Of a stretch of 64,000 nt of DNA, positions 33,125 through 42,724 are shown piece after piece; the first letter of the stretch is position 1; the number at the start of each line of letters is the position of its first letter. Where the stretch lies: positions 404,754 to 468,753 of the forward strand of contig DATMFO010000004.1 of NCBI GenBank assembly GCA_035556135.1. The letters are read 5' to 3'. Both the position numbers and the translations under genes were made by a program. The stretch is from ZC4RG30 sp035556135. GTDB taxonomy: Bacteria; Pseudomonadota; Gammaproteobacteria; Steroidobacterales; Steroidobacteraceae. Below the pieces are notes generated by a model. It searched no databases. It worked only from the letters and a program-made list of their open reading frames with translations, and had not been told where the DNA came from.

Positions 33125-33595
33125 CTAGATCTCCGCCGCCAGCTTGCCGAGGATGTCGGCATGCTTCGAGGCGTCGATCTCGCGGCCCAGCACCCTGGAG
33201 GCCGAACGCACGGTGAGCTCGGCCACCTGCTTGCGCAGTTCCTCGCGTGCCTTGGCGGTTTCCAGCTCGATCTGCTGCTTGGCGGCGGCAATCAGGCGAT
33301 CCCCTTCCGACAGCGCACTCTGCCTGGCGGCCTCGATGACCTCGTTGGAGCGCCTGGACGCCGCGTCGATGATCTGGTTGGCGCGGTCACGCGCCTCGCG
33401 GATCACCTCTTCGGCGCGCACCTTGGCCTCATCCAGGCTCTTCTGCCCGCGATCGGCAGCCGACAGGCCCTCGGCGATCTTCTTCTGGCGCTCGTCGATG
33501 GCCTTCGAGAGGACCGGCGTGATGAACTTCTGGAAGAACCAGATGAGGATCACGAAGACGAGGATCTGACCGATGAAGGTTGCGTTGATGTCCAT
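33125..33595 (-). CDS. atpF: ATP synthase b subunit
   Basis: 156 residues. One N-terminal membrane helix (ATFIGQILVFVILIWFFQKF) is followed by a long charged coiled coil (SKAIDERQKKIAEGLSAADRGQKSLDEAK), the peripheral stator stalk. It has E. coli-like length. Confidence 0.97.
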   Translation of the reverse strand: MDINATFIGQILVFVILIWFFQKFITPVLSKAIDERQKKIAEGLSAADRGQKSLDEAKVRAEEVIREARDRANQIIDAASRRSNEVIEAARQSALSEGDRLIAAAKQQIELETAKAREELRKQVAELTVRSASRVLGREIDASKHADILGKLAAEI

Positions 33596-33638
33596 GGGCG
33601 GCTTCCGGTAACGGGCGAGAGGTCGTCGAGGGGTTCGA

Positions 33639-33905
33639 TCAGCCTGCGAGCTTGGTGAGCAGCGGGTTGCCGAACGCGAACATCATCGCCAGGCCCACGC
33701 CGATCAGGAACGCGGCGTCGATGAGGCCGGCGAGCAGGAACATGCGGCCGGTGAGCATCGGGGCGAGCTCGGGCTGGCGGGCGGCGGATTCGAGGAACTT
33801 GGCACCCATGATGCCGATGCCGATGCAGGCACCGATGGCACCGAGGCCGATGATCAGGCCGATGCCGAGAGCCATGTAACCCTGAACGATTGCGGTAGCT
33901 TCCAT
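33639..33905 (-). CDS. atpE: ATP synthase c subunit
   Basis: 88 residues, two transmembrane helices joined by the polar loop ARQPEL (about 42-47). The ion-binding carboxylate is Asp63 in GLIDAAFLIGVG, and residues at the site indicate proton rather than sodium coupling. It forms the rotating c-ring. Confidence 0.97.
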   Translation of the reverse strand: MEATAIVQGYMALGIGLIIGLGAIGACIGIGIMGAKFLESAARQPELAPMLTGRMFLLAGLIDAAFLIGVGLAMMFAFGNPLLTKLAG

Positions 33906-33962
33906 TTCAAGTCTCCTGGTCGAAAGTCAAAGCAAACAAGACAAAAACAGTGGGACGGCGGA

Positions 33963-34808
33963 TCAGTGGTGTTCCTCTGCCATCGAGATGTACACGACGG
34001 GCAGCACCGTGAAGATGTAGGCCTGCAGCAGCACGATGAGGATGTGGAAGATGGCCCACACCCCACCGAGCAGCACCTGCGTGAGGAAGAACACCGAGCC
34101 GCTGACGTGTGCCCCGCCGGCAAAGGCCTGCGTTGCAGCGAGGCCCAGCAGTGCGATCAGCATGAACAGCAGCTCGCCGGCGAACATGTTGCCGAACAGT
34201 CGCATGGCCAGCGACACGGGCTTCGACAGCAGCTCCACCGCGTTGAGGAAGATGTTGAAGGGGAACAGCCAGATGCCGAACGGCGCCGACAGCCATTCGT
34301 GGCCGTAGCCGCCGAAGCCCTTGGCCTTCAGCGAGAAGAATACGATCAGCGCCAGCACCACCAGTGCCATCGCCAGCGTGCCATTGAGGTCGGCCGTGGG
34401 CAGGATGCGCCAGTAGGCATGTTCCTGGCCCGCGAGGCCGGCGATGTTCGACGGCAGGTCCAGCGGCAGGAGGTCCATGGTGTTCATCGCGACAATCCAC
34501 GTGAACAGCGCCATCGACAGCGCCACCAGGAAGCGGCGGTTGCCGTGGTAGATCTCGCCGACCAGATTGTCGACGAACTCGAACACGATCTCGATGAAGG
34601 CCAGGAAGCGACCCGGCACGCCGGATGTGGCCTGCCTGGCGGCGCGGCCGAACACGAACATCACGATGAGGGCCAGCACCGCCGACATCACCAGCGTGTC
34701 CACATGGAACGACCAGAAACCCTCGCCCACGTTGAAGTGGGTCATGTGGTGGTCGATGTAGTCCGTGGCGGAGGGTGCCGCCTGTTCTGCGCCGTGTTCA
34801 GCAGCCAT
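33963..34808 (-). CDS. atpB: ATP synthase a subunit
   Basis: 281 residues. The essential Arg is in VSLAMRLFGNMFAGELLFML, and DLLPLDLP and the C-terminal AYIFTVLPVVYISMAEEH are typical. An integral membrane protein that forms the proton half-channels against the c-ring. Confidence 0.97.
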   Translation of the reverse strand: MAAEHGAEQAAPSATDYIDHHMTHFNVGEGFWSFHVDTLVMSAVLALIVMFVFGRAARQATSGVPGRFLAFIEIVFEFVDNLVGEIYHGNRRFLVALSMALFTWIVAMNTMDLLPLDLPSNIAGLAGQEHAYWRILPTADLNGTLAMALVVLALIVFFSLKAKGFGGYGHEWLSAPFGIWLFPFNIFLNAVELLSKPVSLAMRLFGNMFAGELLFMLIALLGLAATQAFAGGAHVSGSVFFLTQVLLGGVWAIFHILIVLLQAYIFTVLPVVYISMAEEHH

Positions 34809-34844
34809 CGTTATCGTGTTTCCGAAAGGGCCTTGTTCAAACCT

Positions 34845-35234
34845 TCACTCTTTCGTCCGGCGCGCCCGCATGTGCAATGTGGGCACGAACCAGAACACCA
34901 CCAGCGTCGCCATGTACGCGAAGATCAGCGCCGGCCAGCTGGCCCAGCGCCCCTGCGCCACCACGAGCATCAGCCCGATGGTGAGCGCGACCTTCACGAA
35001 CTGGCCCACCAGCAACCTGCCAAGCGCGCCCGCGGCGTTCGCGGAGGAGCGCAGCGCGGTCAGCGTCATGTAGGCATTGGCGACCAGTCCGATCAACCCG
35101 CCGGCCAGTGCCGAGAGGGCGTGCGTCCTGCCCCAGATCAGCAGGCACAGCACAGCGATCACTACCGTCATCGCGGCCTGGATCATCAGGATCCGCGCAG
35201 CGATGCGCCGTGTTTCAGCGTCGCGCGCAATCAT
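34845..35234 (-). CDS. atpI: ATP synthase assembly/accessory protein I
   Basis: 129 residues, four hydrophobic helices, with LPLLLG-like region LLIWGRTHALSALAGGLIGLVANAY and a basic C-terminus (MRARRTKE). AtpI is the small membrane protein that heads atp operons and helps c-ring assembly in some bacteria. It is 36 bp upstream of atpB. Confidence 0.85.
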   Translation of the reverse strand: MIARDAETRRIAARILMIQAAMTVVIAVLCLLIWGRTHALSALAGGLIGLVANAYMTLTALRSSANAAGALGRLLVGQFVKVALTIGLMLVVAQGRWASWPALIFAYMATLVVFWFVPTLHMRARRTKE

Positions 35235-35312
35235 CTTGAGTACCCGTTGGCCTTGAAAGCGCGCGCAGTATACGGAGTGCGCGGGGGTCGTTCAAGGTCA
35301 GTGCATAGGCAA

Positions 35313-36350
35313 TTATTGTCTTCGAATATGAGCTAATACGCCGTCGAGTTCGTCGAGGCTGTTATAGGCAATGACCAGGCGGCCCTTGCCGCCAGAGCCC
35401 TGCTGAATCAAGACCTTGGCGCCGAGGCGCTCGGTGAGGTCCTGCTCCAGGGCCCGTACGTCAGGGTCCGTAGGGGAGTTGCGCTGCGATGCAGCAACCG
35501 GCGCTCCCGGGGCCGCTGTGGGCGGCGTCAGCAGCTCGCGCACCAGGGCTTCGGTCTGGCGCACGGACAGGCCCTGTTCCACCACTTTTTGCGCCGCCTC
35601 GACCTGCTGCCGGCGCACAGCGATGCCGAGCAGCGCGCGCGCATGTCCCATGTCCAGGCGGCGCTTTTCCACCATGTCGGCCACTTCGGGCGCGAGCTCG
35701 AGCAGCCGCAACAGGTTGCTTACTGCCGCGCGCGACCGGCCGACGGCCTCGGCCGCCTGTTCATGCGTGACACCGAACTCGGCGATGAGCCGCTCGAGTG
35801 CGCGCGCCTCTTCCAGCGGATTGAGGTTCTCGCGCTGGATGTTCTCGATCAGCGCCATCGCGATCGCGGCCTCGTCGGGCACGCGGCGGATCACGGCCGG
35901 GATGCGCTTCAGTCCCGCGATCTGCGCGGCACGCCAGCGACGCTCGCCGGCGATGATCTCGTACTGCGCGCTGCCGGGCCCGGCACTGGCCAGTGGCCGC
36001 ACGACGATGGGCTGGATCACGCCCTGGTTGCGGATCGAGATGGCCAGTTCTTCCAGCGCCTCCTGCCGCATGTCCACGCGTGGCTGGTACTTGCCGCGCA
36101 CCAGCTGATCGACAGGCAGGTGCTGCATTTCATCGCCTGCTGGCGCAGCGCGGGTGCCGGCTGGTGCGGACTGCGCGGCACTTTCGGTCGCAGCGGCGCC
36201 TGCGCTTGTGCCGGTTGCAGTGCCGTCCGCGGCAGCGCCCGCGCCCTGGGGCGCCACGGGAACCGGCGTCGCCGGCACTGCGGCACGTGCTTTCGAGGCG
36301 CCCAGCAGATCGGCCAGGCCGCGCCCGAGTGAGGGTTTCTTCTGTGACAT
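35313..36350 (-). CDS. parB: Chromosome partitioning protein ParB
   Basis: 345 residues from ATG 36350, sharing one base with the parA stop (TGATG). The basic N-terminus KKPSLGRGLADLLG interacts with ParA. The CTP-binding domain has IIAGERRWRAAQ and ALIENIQRENLNPLEEA. The helix-turn-helix is VTHEQAAEAVGRSRAAVSNLLRLL, and the C-terminal dimer domain ends the protein. Residues about 25-75 are an alanine/proline-rich linker longer than usual. No parS site was spotted in the window. Confidence 0.96.
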   Translation of the reverse strand: MSQKKPSLGRGLADLLGASKARAAVPATPVPVAPQGAGAAADGTATGTSAGAAATESAAQSAPAGTRAAPAGDEMQHLPVDQLVRGKYQPRVDMRQEALEELAISIRNQGVIQPIVVRPLASAGPGSAQYEIIAGERRWRAAQIAGLKRIPAVIRRVPDEAAIAMALIENIQRENLNPLEEARALERLIAEFGVTHEQAAEAVGRSRAAVSNLLRLLELAPEVADMVEKRRLDMGHARALLGIAVRRQQVEAAQKVVEQGLSVRQTEALVRELLTPPTAAPGAPVAASQRNSPTDPDVRALEQDLTERLGAKVLIQQGSGGKGRLVIAYNSLDELDGVLAHIRRQ

Positions 36351-37147
36351 CAGACCGCTTCCCGCGCTGCCTGCAGCTTTTCGTCTTCGCGCCGGATCAT
36401 CTCGCCGGCCAGCGCCAGGTACGCCAGCGCACCGCGCGATTCCTGGTCGTGCATCAGCACCGGCTTGCCGAACGAGGGCGCCTCCGCGAGGCGCACATTG
36501 CGCGGAATCACGGTGCGGAAAACGATGTCGCCGAAATGCTCCATCAGCTGCGCGCTGACTTCGCCGGAAAGATTGGCGCGCGGGTCGAACATGGTGCGCA
36601 GGATGCCCTCGATGTGCAGCGAGGGATTCACTGCCTCGCGCACCTGCTCGATGGTCGAGGTGAGCGCGGAGAGTCCCTCCAGCGCGTAGTACTCGCACTG
36701 CATGGGCACGATCACCGAGTCGGCGGCCACCAGTGCGTTGAGCGTGAGCATGTTCAGCGACGGCGGGCAGTCGATGAGGATGAGGTCGAAGCGCTCGCGC
36801 AGCGGCGCCAGCGCCTCACGCAGACGGGCCTCGCGTCCCTCCTCGCTCATCACCAGCCGCACTTCGGCGGAGGTGAGGTCCTGGTTGGCCGGCAGCAGGT
36901 GGAACTGGCCATTGGCCACGGCCACCATGGCCTGCTCGGCGGTGCACTCGCCCAGCAGCACCTCGCAGGTGCCCAGCTCCACGCGCGACTTCTCGACGCC
37001 GCAGCCCATGGTGGCATTGCCCTGGGGGTCGAGGTCGACCAGCAGCACGCGGCGCTTCGTCTGCGCCAGTGACGCTGCGAGATTCACGGCGGTGGTGGTC
37101 TTGCCAACCCCGCCCTTCTGGTTGGCAATGGCGATGACGCGTTTCAT
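36350..37147 (-). CDS. parA: Chromosome partitioning ATPase ParA (Soj)
   Basis: 265 residues from ATG 37147 (MKRVIAIANQKGGVGKTTTAVNLAA). The deviant Walker A KGGVGKTT, LLVDLDPQGNAT and LILIDCPPSLNMLTLNAL are present. A chromosomal ParA with no N-terminal DNA-binding extension. It follows rsmG, a usual gammaproteobacterial order. Confidence 0.97.
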   Translation of the reverse strand: MKRVIAIANQKGGVGKTTTAVNLAASLAQTKRRVLLVDLDPQGNATMGCGVEKSRVELGTCEVLLGECTAEQAMVAVANGQFHLLPANQDLTSAEVRLVMSEEGREARLREALAPLRERFDLILIDCPPSLNMLTLNALVAADSVIVPMQCEYYALEGLSALTSTIEQVREAVNPSLHIEGILRTMFDPRANLSGEVSAQLMEHFGDIVFRTVIPRNVRLAEAPSFGKPVLMHDQESRGALAYLALAGEMIRREDEKLQAAREAV

Positions 37148-37182
37148 GTAACCGGGCAGTCTAGGCAATCGGCGCCATACCG

Positions 37183-37839
37183 TCACGGCGCATTGCCGGG
37201 CCCGTGGCGCAATATGACGTGATGGCGGGCCTCGGCCAGCCCCGGCACGGTCACCGGACGCACCGACTCGATGCGCCAGCCGGGCGGCAGCGGCGCGGCC
37301 TCGTCCGCATCGTCGGCGGCGGGCGGCCAGCGGCCTTTCATGGCCACCACCCGCGTGCCCGGCCCGCACAGCGGTGCGATCCACCCGGCCAGCCGCGGCA
37401 GTGGCGCAAAGGCGCGCGCGATCACGGTGTCGAAGGGCGTGCCGGGAGTGAGCTGCTCCACGCGTACATGGCGGGTCTGCACGTTCGCCAGGCCCAGCTC
37501 GCGCGCGGCGTGGTCGACGAAGCGCAGCTTCTTGTCCACCGAATCGACCAGCGTGAACTGGCGGTGAGGATTCACCACGGCCAGCGGCAGGCCGGGAAAG
37601 CCGGCGCCCGTTCCCACATCGGCTACGGTGATGCCGGCGAGGTCCGGCTGCGCGGCCAGCGAGTCCAGCAGATGGTGCGTGAGGATGCGCGGCCGGTCGG
37701 TGATGGCGGTGAGGTTGAAGGCCTTGTTCCAGTGCAGCAGGGTCTCGACCAGCTGCGCCAGCTGCTGTCGCTGACGGTCATCCAGCACCACGCCCAGGCT
37801 GGCGGCGCCCTCTGCCAGCCGCGTGTCGAAATCGCTCAC
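37183..37839 (-). CDS. rsmG: 16S rRNA (guanine527-N7)-methyltransferase
   Basis: 218 residues from GTG 37839, overlapping the upstream stop as GTGA. The SAM site is VADVGTGAGFPGLPLAV, followed by LVDSVDKKLRFVDH and VIARAFAPLPRL. RsmG methylates G527 of 16S rRNA; its loss gives low-level streptomycin resistance in several bacteria. mnmG, its common neighbour, is not next to it here. Confidence 0.96.
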   Translation of the reverse strand: MSDFDTRLAEGAASLGVVLDDRQRQQLAQLVETLLHWNKAFNLTAITDRPRILTHHLLDSLAAQPDLAGITVADVGTGAGFPGLPLAVVNPHRQFTLVDSVDKKLRFVDHAARELGLANVQTRHVRVEQLTPGTPFDTVIARAFAPLPRLAGWIAPLCGPGTRVVAMKGRWPPAADDADEAAPLPPGWRIESVRPVTVPGLAEARHHVILRHGPGNAP

Positions 37840-38366
37840 GGGGTGTTGCGTACCAGGCCTGCGATGAAGGCCTGCACGGGCATGGCGTCGATGCGTGCGG
37901 GCTGCGCAGCCAGCTGCTGGCAGAACGTGGCGATGCGTCGCGCGTGGGTCGGGGTGAACAGCTTCTCGCAGGCCGCACTCAGTGCAGCCAGCGCGGCATC
38001 CAGGCTTTCGCTGCCGGCAGTGGCCGTGTCGGGCGTGCACAGGGAATACAGGCTCGCCAGCGTGGGTGGTGGCTTGCCGGCCAGCACCGCCTGCCGCGCG
38101 AGGCGGTCGCCTTCGGCCAGTGCCTGCAGCAGCGCATCCGCCCGCACGCCGCGCAGCGCCATCAGTTCGCGCATGGCGCGTGCTGCTGTCTCCACTTCCA
38201 GCTCGTAGGAAGTGCCGGGAATGCGGGCACCGCCGGGGCACATGTCTGCCGGACGCAGCGTGGCCAGCACGCGCACAGCGGCACTGTCGTAAAGGGCATC
38301 CAGCAGCGTGGCGGTCAGGGCCAGCAGGCGCTGGCGGCCGGCTGCGATGTCATTTTCCGTCGTCAT
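37836..38366 (-). CDS. Hypothetical protein
   Basis: 176 residues from ATG 38366 (MTTENDIAAGRQRLL); an upstream in-frame ATG at 38417 would add 17 residues read from inside the reductase gene. It is almost all helical with many alanines and leucines and no signal peptide. It overlaps the upstream reductase gene by 17 bp and rsmG by 4 bp, so it is translated in a coupled row. No family recognised. Confidence 0.6.
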   Translation of the reverse strand: MTTENDIAAGRQRLLALTATLLDALYDSAAVRVLATLRPADMCPGGARIPGTSYELEVETAARAMRELMALRGVRADALLQALAEGDRLARQAVLAGKPPPTLASLYSLCTPDTATAGSESLDAALAALSAACEKLFTPTHARRIATFCQQLAAQPARIDAMPVQAFIAGLVRNTP

Positions 38367-39381
38367 GTATCCGAACCAGCGTGCGTCCGGCATTGCGGCC
38401 GGTGATGAGGGATTCAAACGCCTGCGGCAGCTCGCCGGGAGTCACCGTGCGCGTGGCGATTCTATCGAGATGGCGGGGCGCGAGGTCGGTGGCGAGGCGC
38501 TGCCAGATGGCCAGGCGCCGCGCGCGGGGCGTGGCGGCCGAGTTCACGCCCAGCAGGTTCACGCCGCGCAGCAGGAAAGGCATCAGGCTCACGCTCAGCT
38601 CTGCGCCGCCGGCCAGTCCGACGGAGGCAACGCTGCCATGCATGCGCGTGCTGCGCAGCAGGCGCGACAGCAGGGCGCCGCCGACATTGTCGATGGCGCC
38701 AGCCCAGCGCTCCGGCTCCAGCGGCCGGCTGCCCAGGGCAGAAACATCGATTGCTGCCGGCGTGCCTGCCTCCTTCGAGGCTTGCGTGGGGAGGACCTCC
38801 ACTTCCTGCGCGCCCACCGCGTGCAGCAGCTCGCTGCTTGCGGATGTGCGCGTAAGGGCCACCACCTGGTGACCGCGTCGCGCCAGCATGTCGATGGCCA
38901 GCAGCCCGACGCCGCCGCCGGCGCCGGTGACGGCCACCGGCCCGCCACCAGGCACCAGCCCGTTGTGCTCGAGCTGCGTGACGGCCAGCGCTGCGGCAAA
39001 TCCCGCCGTGCCGATGATCATCGCATCGCGCAGTGTGAGCGCGGATGGCAGCGGCACCACGGCCTCGGCGGGCACACGTGCATAGCCGGCGTAACCACCA
39101 TCGCGCGTCTCCGACAGCCCGCAGCCGGTGACCACCACGCGCTCGCCCTCATGTATCCCGGCAGCATCGGAATGCACCACCACGCCCGCCAGGTCGACGC
39201 CCCCCACCAGCGGGAAGCGACGCAGGATGCGTCCCTTGCCTGTGCCGGCCAGCGCATCCTTGTAGTTGATGCCCGACCAGTGCACGCGGATGGTGACGTC
39301 ACCCGGCGACAGGTCGTCGAGCGTGAGCTCTTCGAGGGCGGCACCGTGCTCGTGGATGCGCAATGCGGTGAACCGTTCCAT
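38350..39381 (-). CDS. acuI: YhdH/AcuI-type NADPH-dependent acryloyl-CoA reductase/quinone oxidoreductase
   Basis: 343 residues. MDR superfamily: SGINYKDALAGTGKGRILRRFPLVGGVDLAG matches the AcuI/YhdH subgroup, VAVTGAGGGVGLLAIDMLARRGHQVVALT is the NADPH-binding Rossmann motif, and LGSRPLEPERWAGAIDNVGG is typical of the family. E. coli YhdH and Rhodobacter AcuI reduce acryloyl-CoA. Its start is only 24 bp from the divergent S9 peptidase start, so promoters must overlap coding DNA. Confidence 0.88.
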   Translation of the reverse strand: MERFTALRIHEHGAALEELTLDDLSPGDVTIRVHWSGINYKDALAGTGKGRILRRFPLVGGVDLAGVVVHSDAAGIHEGERVVVTGCGLSETRDGGYAGYARVPAEAVVPLPSALTLRDAMIIGTAGFAAALAVTQLEHNGLVPGGGPVAVTGAGGGVGLLAIDMLARRGHQVVALTRTSASSELLHAVGAQEVEVLPTQASKEAGTPAAIDVSALGSRPLEPERWAGAIDNVGGALLSRLLRSTRMHGSVASVGLAGGAELSVSLMPFLLRGVNLLGVNSAATPRARRLAIWQRLATDLAPRHLDRIATRTVTPGELPQAFESLITGRNAGRTLVRIHDDGK

Positions 39382-39405
39382 GGGGACAGTCTAAGATCGT
39401 TGGCC

Positions 39406-41445
39406 ATGAAGCACAGCATCCATCGCAGCTGGCTTTGCGCCGGCCTCATCTCCTGCCTCTCCATCAGCCCCTTTGCCTCCGCCCAGCGCATCGAGCAGGG
39501 CAACCTCATCTTCGATGGCATCCCGCTGGAGCAGCTTTCGGCCGAACCGGACTTGCCGCTGTTGCTGGACTCGCGCGCCGCCTCGCTGGGCGCCTGGCTG
39601 GCGGACGGGAGCCTGGTGATCTCCACCCGCTTCGGCAACACCGCGCAGCTGCACCGCGTGCGCGCGCCCATGGGTGCGCGCGAACAGTTCACCTTCAAGG
39701 CCGAGCCCATCAGCGAGGTGATCGCGCATCCCTACGATGCCACCCGGCTGCTCTACCTGCGCGACAACGGCGGCGACGAGCGCATGCAGATCTGGCTGCG
39801 CAACCTGGCCGATGGCACGGAGCGGCTGGTGACCGACGGCAAGTCGCGCCACGGCCGGCCGGTGTTTTCGCGCGACGGCAAGCGCATCGCCTTCTACGGC
39901 AACGCGCGCGATGGCGTGAGCAACGACCTTTACCTGGCCGACATCGAGAGCCTGGCCGGCCCGCGCCTGCTGCTGGCCGGCGGCAGCGATGCGCTGGACG
40001 TGCAGGACTGGTCGCTGGATGACCGCCAGCTGGCGGTGATCCGCTACCGCTCCATCACCGACAGCGAACTGTTCCTGCTGGATGTGAACACCGGCGAGCA
40101 GCGGCGCATCGAACCGGCGAATGAGGCCGCGCCCGTGGCTGGCAGCAGCCGTCGCCGCGCGCGTGATGCCGCGCCGGCAGCGCCCACTGCTTCGGTGGCA
40201 CAGGCCCGCTTCTCGCGCGACGGACGCGGCCTGTTCTTCATCTCCGACCGCGGCGGCGAGTTCCTCGCCCTGCACAAATACGACGTCTACACGCGCAAGC
40301 TCACCACGCTCACGCCCGATACCTCCTGGGACGTGGAACGTTTCGAGCTCTCCGAAGACGCCCGATTCATCGCCTACACCCGCAACGAGGCGGGCGTGGA
40401 CCGGCTGGTGCTGCATGACCTGGGCCTCGACGCCGACGTGCTGCTGCCACCACTGCCGGCCGGCGCGGTGATCTCCTCCATCGCCTTCGACCCCGCGAGC
40501 CGTCGCCTCGCCGTGGCGCTGGAGACCGCGCTTGCGCCGCTGGACATCTACGTACTCGACCTCGACACCTCCGGCGGCCCTTCTACGCTGCCGATGGTGA
40601 AACTCACGCGCTGGACCAGCAGCGAGACCGGCCCGCTGGATCCGAAGAAGTTCGCCCCGGCCGAGCTGGTGCAGTTCCCCACCTGGGACCGCAGCGGCGA
40701 CCGCCAGCGCACCATCCCCGCCTTCCTTTATCGCCCGCGCACGCCCGGCCCGCATCCGGTGCTCATCGACATCCACGGCGGCCCCGAATCGCAGCACCGC
40801 CCTGGCTGGAGCGCCTTCCGCCAGTACCTGGTGAGCGAGCTGGGATACGCGGTGATCGCGCCCAATGTGCGCGGCTCCTCAGGCTACGGCCGCACCTTCC
40901 TCTCGCTCGACAACGGCGAGCTGCGCGAGGATTCCGTGCGCGACATCGGCGCGCTGCTGGTGTGGATCGGCCTGCAGCCGGACCTCGACCGCAACCGCAT
41001 CGTGGTGGCCGGCGCTTCCTACGGCGGCTACATGGCGCTGGCCTCGCTGGTGCACTACAGCGACCGCCTCGCCGGCGGAATCGACACGGTCGGCATCAGC
41101 AACTTCGTCACCTTCCTCAACAGCACCGCCGGATACCGCCGCGACCTGAGGCGCGCCGAATATGGCGACGAGCGTGATCCGCGCATGCGCGCGCACCTGC
41201 AGTCCATCTCCCCGCTCACCAATGCGGCAGCGATCAGCAAGCCACTCCTGATCGTGCAGGGAATGAACGACCCGCGCGTGCCGGCCAGCGAGTCAGGACA
41301 GATGATGGTGGCCGTGCGGGCGCGGGGCGCCGAGGTGTGGTACCTCGCCGCGAAGGACGAGGGACATGGCTTCCGCAAGAAGGCCAACAGCGACGTCTAT
41401 CGCGCCGCGATGGTGGCCTTCCTGAAGAAGCTGGCCGCGCAGTAG
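39406..41445 (+). CDS. S9 family (prolyl oligopeptidase-like) exported peptidase
   Basis: 679 residues from ATG 39406. The N-terminus MKHSIHRSWLCAGLISCL, ending SPFASAQ, is a signal peptide. Residues about 30-400 form a WD40-like beta-propeller (repeated SRDGKRIAFYGNARDG-type blades). The alpha/beta-hydrolase domain follows with Ser538 (GASYGGYM), Asp622 (NDPRVP) and His654 (DEGHGF). It is expected to be a periplasmic or secreted oligopeptidase. It is a complete gene, convergent with the cytochrome c gene. Confidence 0.93.
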   Translation: MKHSIHRSWLCAGLISCLSISPFASAQRIEQGNLIFDGIPLEQLSAEPDLPLLLDSRAASLGAWLADGSLVISTRFGNTAQLHRVRAPMGAREQFTFKAEPISEVIAHPYDATRLLYLRDNGGDERMQIWLRNLADGTERLVTDGKSRHGRPVFSRDGKRIAFYGNARDGVSNDLYLADIESLAGPRLLLAGGSDALDVQDWSLDDRQLAVIRYRSITDSELFLLDVNTGEQRRIEPANEAAPVAGSSRRRARDAAPAAPTASVAQARFSRDGRGLFFISDRGGEFLALHKYDVYTRKLTTLTPDTSWDVERFELSEDARFIAYTRNEAGVDRLVLHDLGLDADVLLPPLPAGAVISSIAFDPASRRLAVALETALAPLDIYVLDLDTSGGPSTLPMVKLTRWTSSETGPLDPKKFAPAELVQFPTWDRSGDRQRTIPAFLYRPRTPGPHPVLIDIHGGPESQHRPGWSAFRQYLVSELGYAVIAPNVRGSSGYGRTFLSLDNGELREDSVRDIGALLVWIGLQPDLDRNRIVVAGASYGGYMALASLVHYSDRLAGGIDTVGISNFVTFLNSTAGYRRDLRRAEYGDERDPRMRAHLQSISPLTNAAAISKPLLIVQGMNDPRVPASESGQMMVAVRARGAEVWYLAAKDEGHGFRKKANSDVYRAAMVAFLKKLAAQ

Positions 41446-41460
41446 CTACTGCGCGCGCGG

Positions 41461-42114
41461 CTACTTCGCCTTGCTTTCCTTCAGCGGCACGGTCTGCAGC
41501 GCAGGCTTCTGCTGCGAGTAGAACGTGGCCAGCGCCTGGATGTCAGCCGGCGTGAGCTGCGCGGCGAAGGGCTGCATCAGGCCGTTCTTGCGCGAGCCAT
41601 TGCGATAGCTTTCGAGCGCGAACACCAGGTAGTCGGCATGCTGGCCGGCCAGCGTCGCCGCACCCACCTGCTGATTGGCGGCATCGGGCACGCCCACGGG
41701 ACCATGGCAGGTCTGGCAGGTGGAAGTCGCCAGCGCCGGCACCTTGCCCACGGCCTTGGCGTTGGCGTCATGCGCCACGGCCTGGCCCGACAGGTAGGCG
41801 GCGATATCTTCGATGTCCTGGTCCGAGAGCGAGGAGGCCTGCGCATGCATGGTGCCGTGGCTGCGCTCGCCATTGCGGTAGGCCTTCAGCGCGGTGACCA
41901 GGTAGTTCACGTGCTGGCCACGCAGGCGCGGCACGGAGAAAGTCGGATAGACGTTCTTGTAGGTGTCTACGCCGTGGCAGCCAAGGCAGGTATAGCCCAG
42001 GGTCTGGCCTCGGGCGGGATCACCCGCTGCCGCAGCAGGAACCGAGTGCACCAGGGAGATTGCGGCCAGCACCAGAGCCGGTGCCGTGGCCTTCAGGATC
42101 AAACGCAGCGACAT
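41461..42114 (-). CDS. Cytochrome c4-type dihaem protein
   Basis: 217 residues from ATG 42114. A signal peptide (LILKATAPALVLAAISLVHS, cleaved near AAAAG) is followed by two class I cytochrome c domains with haem sites CLGCH and CQTCH. Axial Met ligands are likely in GTMHAQASSLS and GLMQPFAAQLT. Periplasmic electron carrier, usually to terminal oxidases. Confidence 0.93.
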   Translation of the reverse strand: MSLRLILKATAPALVLAAISLVHSVPAAAAGDPARGQTLGYTCLGCHGVDTYKNVYPTFSVPRLRGQHVNYLVTALKAYRNGERSHGTMHAQASSLSDQDIEDIAAYLSGQAVAHDANAKAVGKVPALATSTCQTCHGPVGVPDAANQQVGAATLAGQHADYLVFALESYRNGSRKNGLMQPFAAQLTPADIQALATFYSQQKPALQTVPLKESKAK

Positions 42115-42190
42115 GAAAACCCTCGCGTACGCCGCCCCCGGGCGGCGCAAAACTCGCGAATTCTACGGTCCGTGAGGCGAGAATGCCACG

Positions 42191-42631
42191 ATGATTGCAT
42201 TGATCCAGCGGGTGAGCGGTGCCGGCGTCAGCGTGGACGGAGCGATACTGGGGACCGTCGGCCGGGGCATGCTGGCCCTGATAGGCGTCGCCGGCACAGA
42301 TTCGCCCGAAACCGGCGCAAAGTTGCTTGCCAGGTTGCTCAGTTACCGCATTTTTCCAGATGATGCCGGCAAGATGAACCGGGATCTGCGCGAGATCGAC
42401 GGCGGGCTGTTGCTGGTGCCACAGTTCACCCTGCTCGCCGACACCCGCAAGGGCACCCGCCCCGGATTTTCCCGCGCCGCCCCGCCTGACCAGGCCCGGA
42501 GCCTGTTCCAGCGGCTGGTCCAGGACGCCCAGGCGGCCCATCCGCGGGTCGCCGCCGGCCGTTTCGGCGCCGACATGCAGGTTTCCCTGGTCAATGACGG
42601 CCCTGTCACCTTCTGGCTCGAAGTGGAGTGA
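42191..42631 (+). CDS. dtd: D-aminoacyl-tRNA deacylase
   Basis: 146 residues, standard length. Signature motifs are IQRVSGAGVSVDG, LLVPQFTLLADTRKGTRPGFSRAAPP and the closing NDGPVTFWLEVE with the Gly-cisPro region. It frees tRNA from D-amino acids (and glycine from tRNA-Ala). It is divergent from the cytochrome c gene by 76 bp. Confidence 0.97.
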   Translation: MIALIQRVSGAGVSVDGAILGTVGRGMLALIGVAGTDSPETGAKLLARLLSYRIFPDDAGKMNRDLREIDGGLLLVPQFTLLADTRKGTRPGFSRAAPPDQARSLFQRLVQDAQAAHPRVAAGRFGADMQVSLVNDGPVTFWLEVE

Positions 42632-42724
42632 CGAACCTTTCCCACGGGCCATGTCTTATCATGTGGGACTTCCTCGAGCAGTCTCGTCTACTGCGTTTTC
42701 TGAAGGATTAACTGGAGCACCACG

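Noticed and set aside
35313..37147. parS centromere site near parAB
   Set aside because: No close match to TGTTTCACGTGAAACA was found by eye in the intergenic regions of the window.
38308..39405. Long N-terminal extension of the S9 peptidase frame
   Set aside because: It lies antisense to the AcuI-type gene and its residues are not protein-like; the signal peptide begins at ATG 39406.
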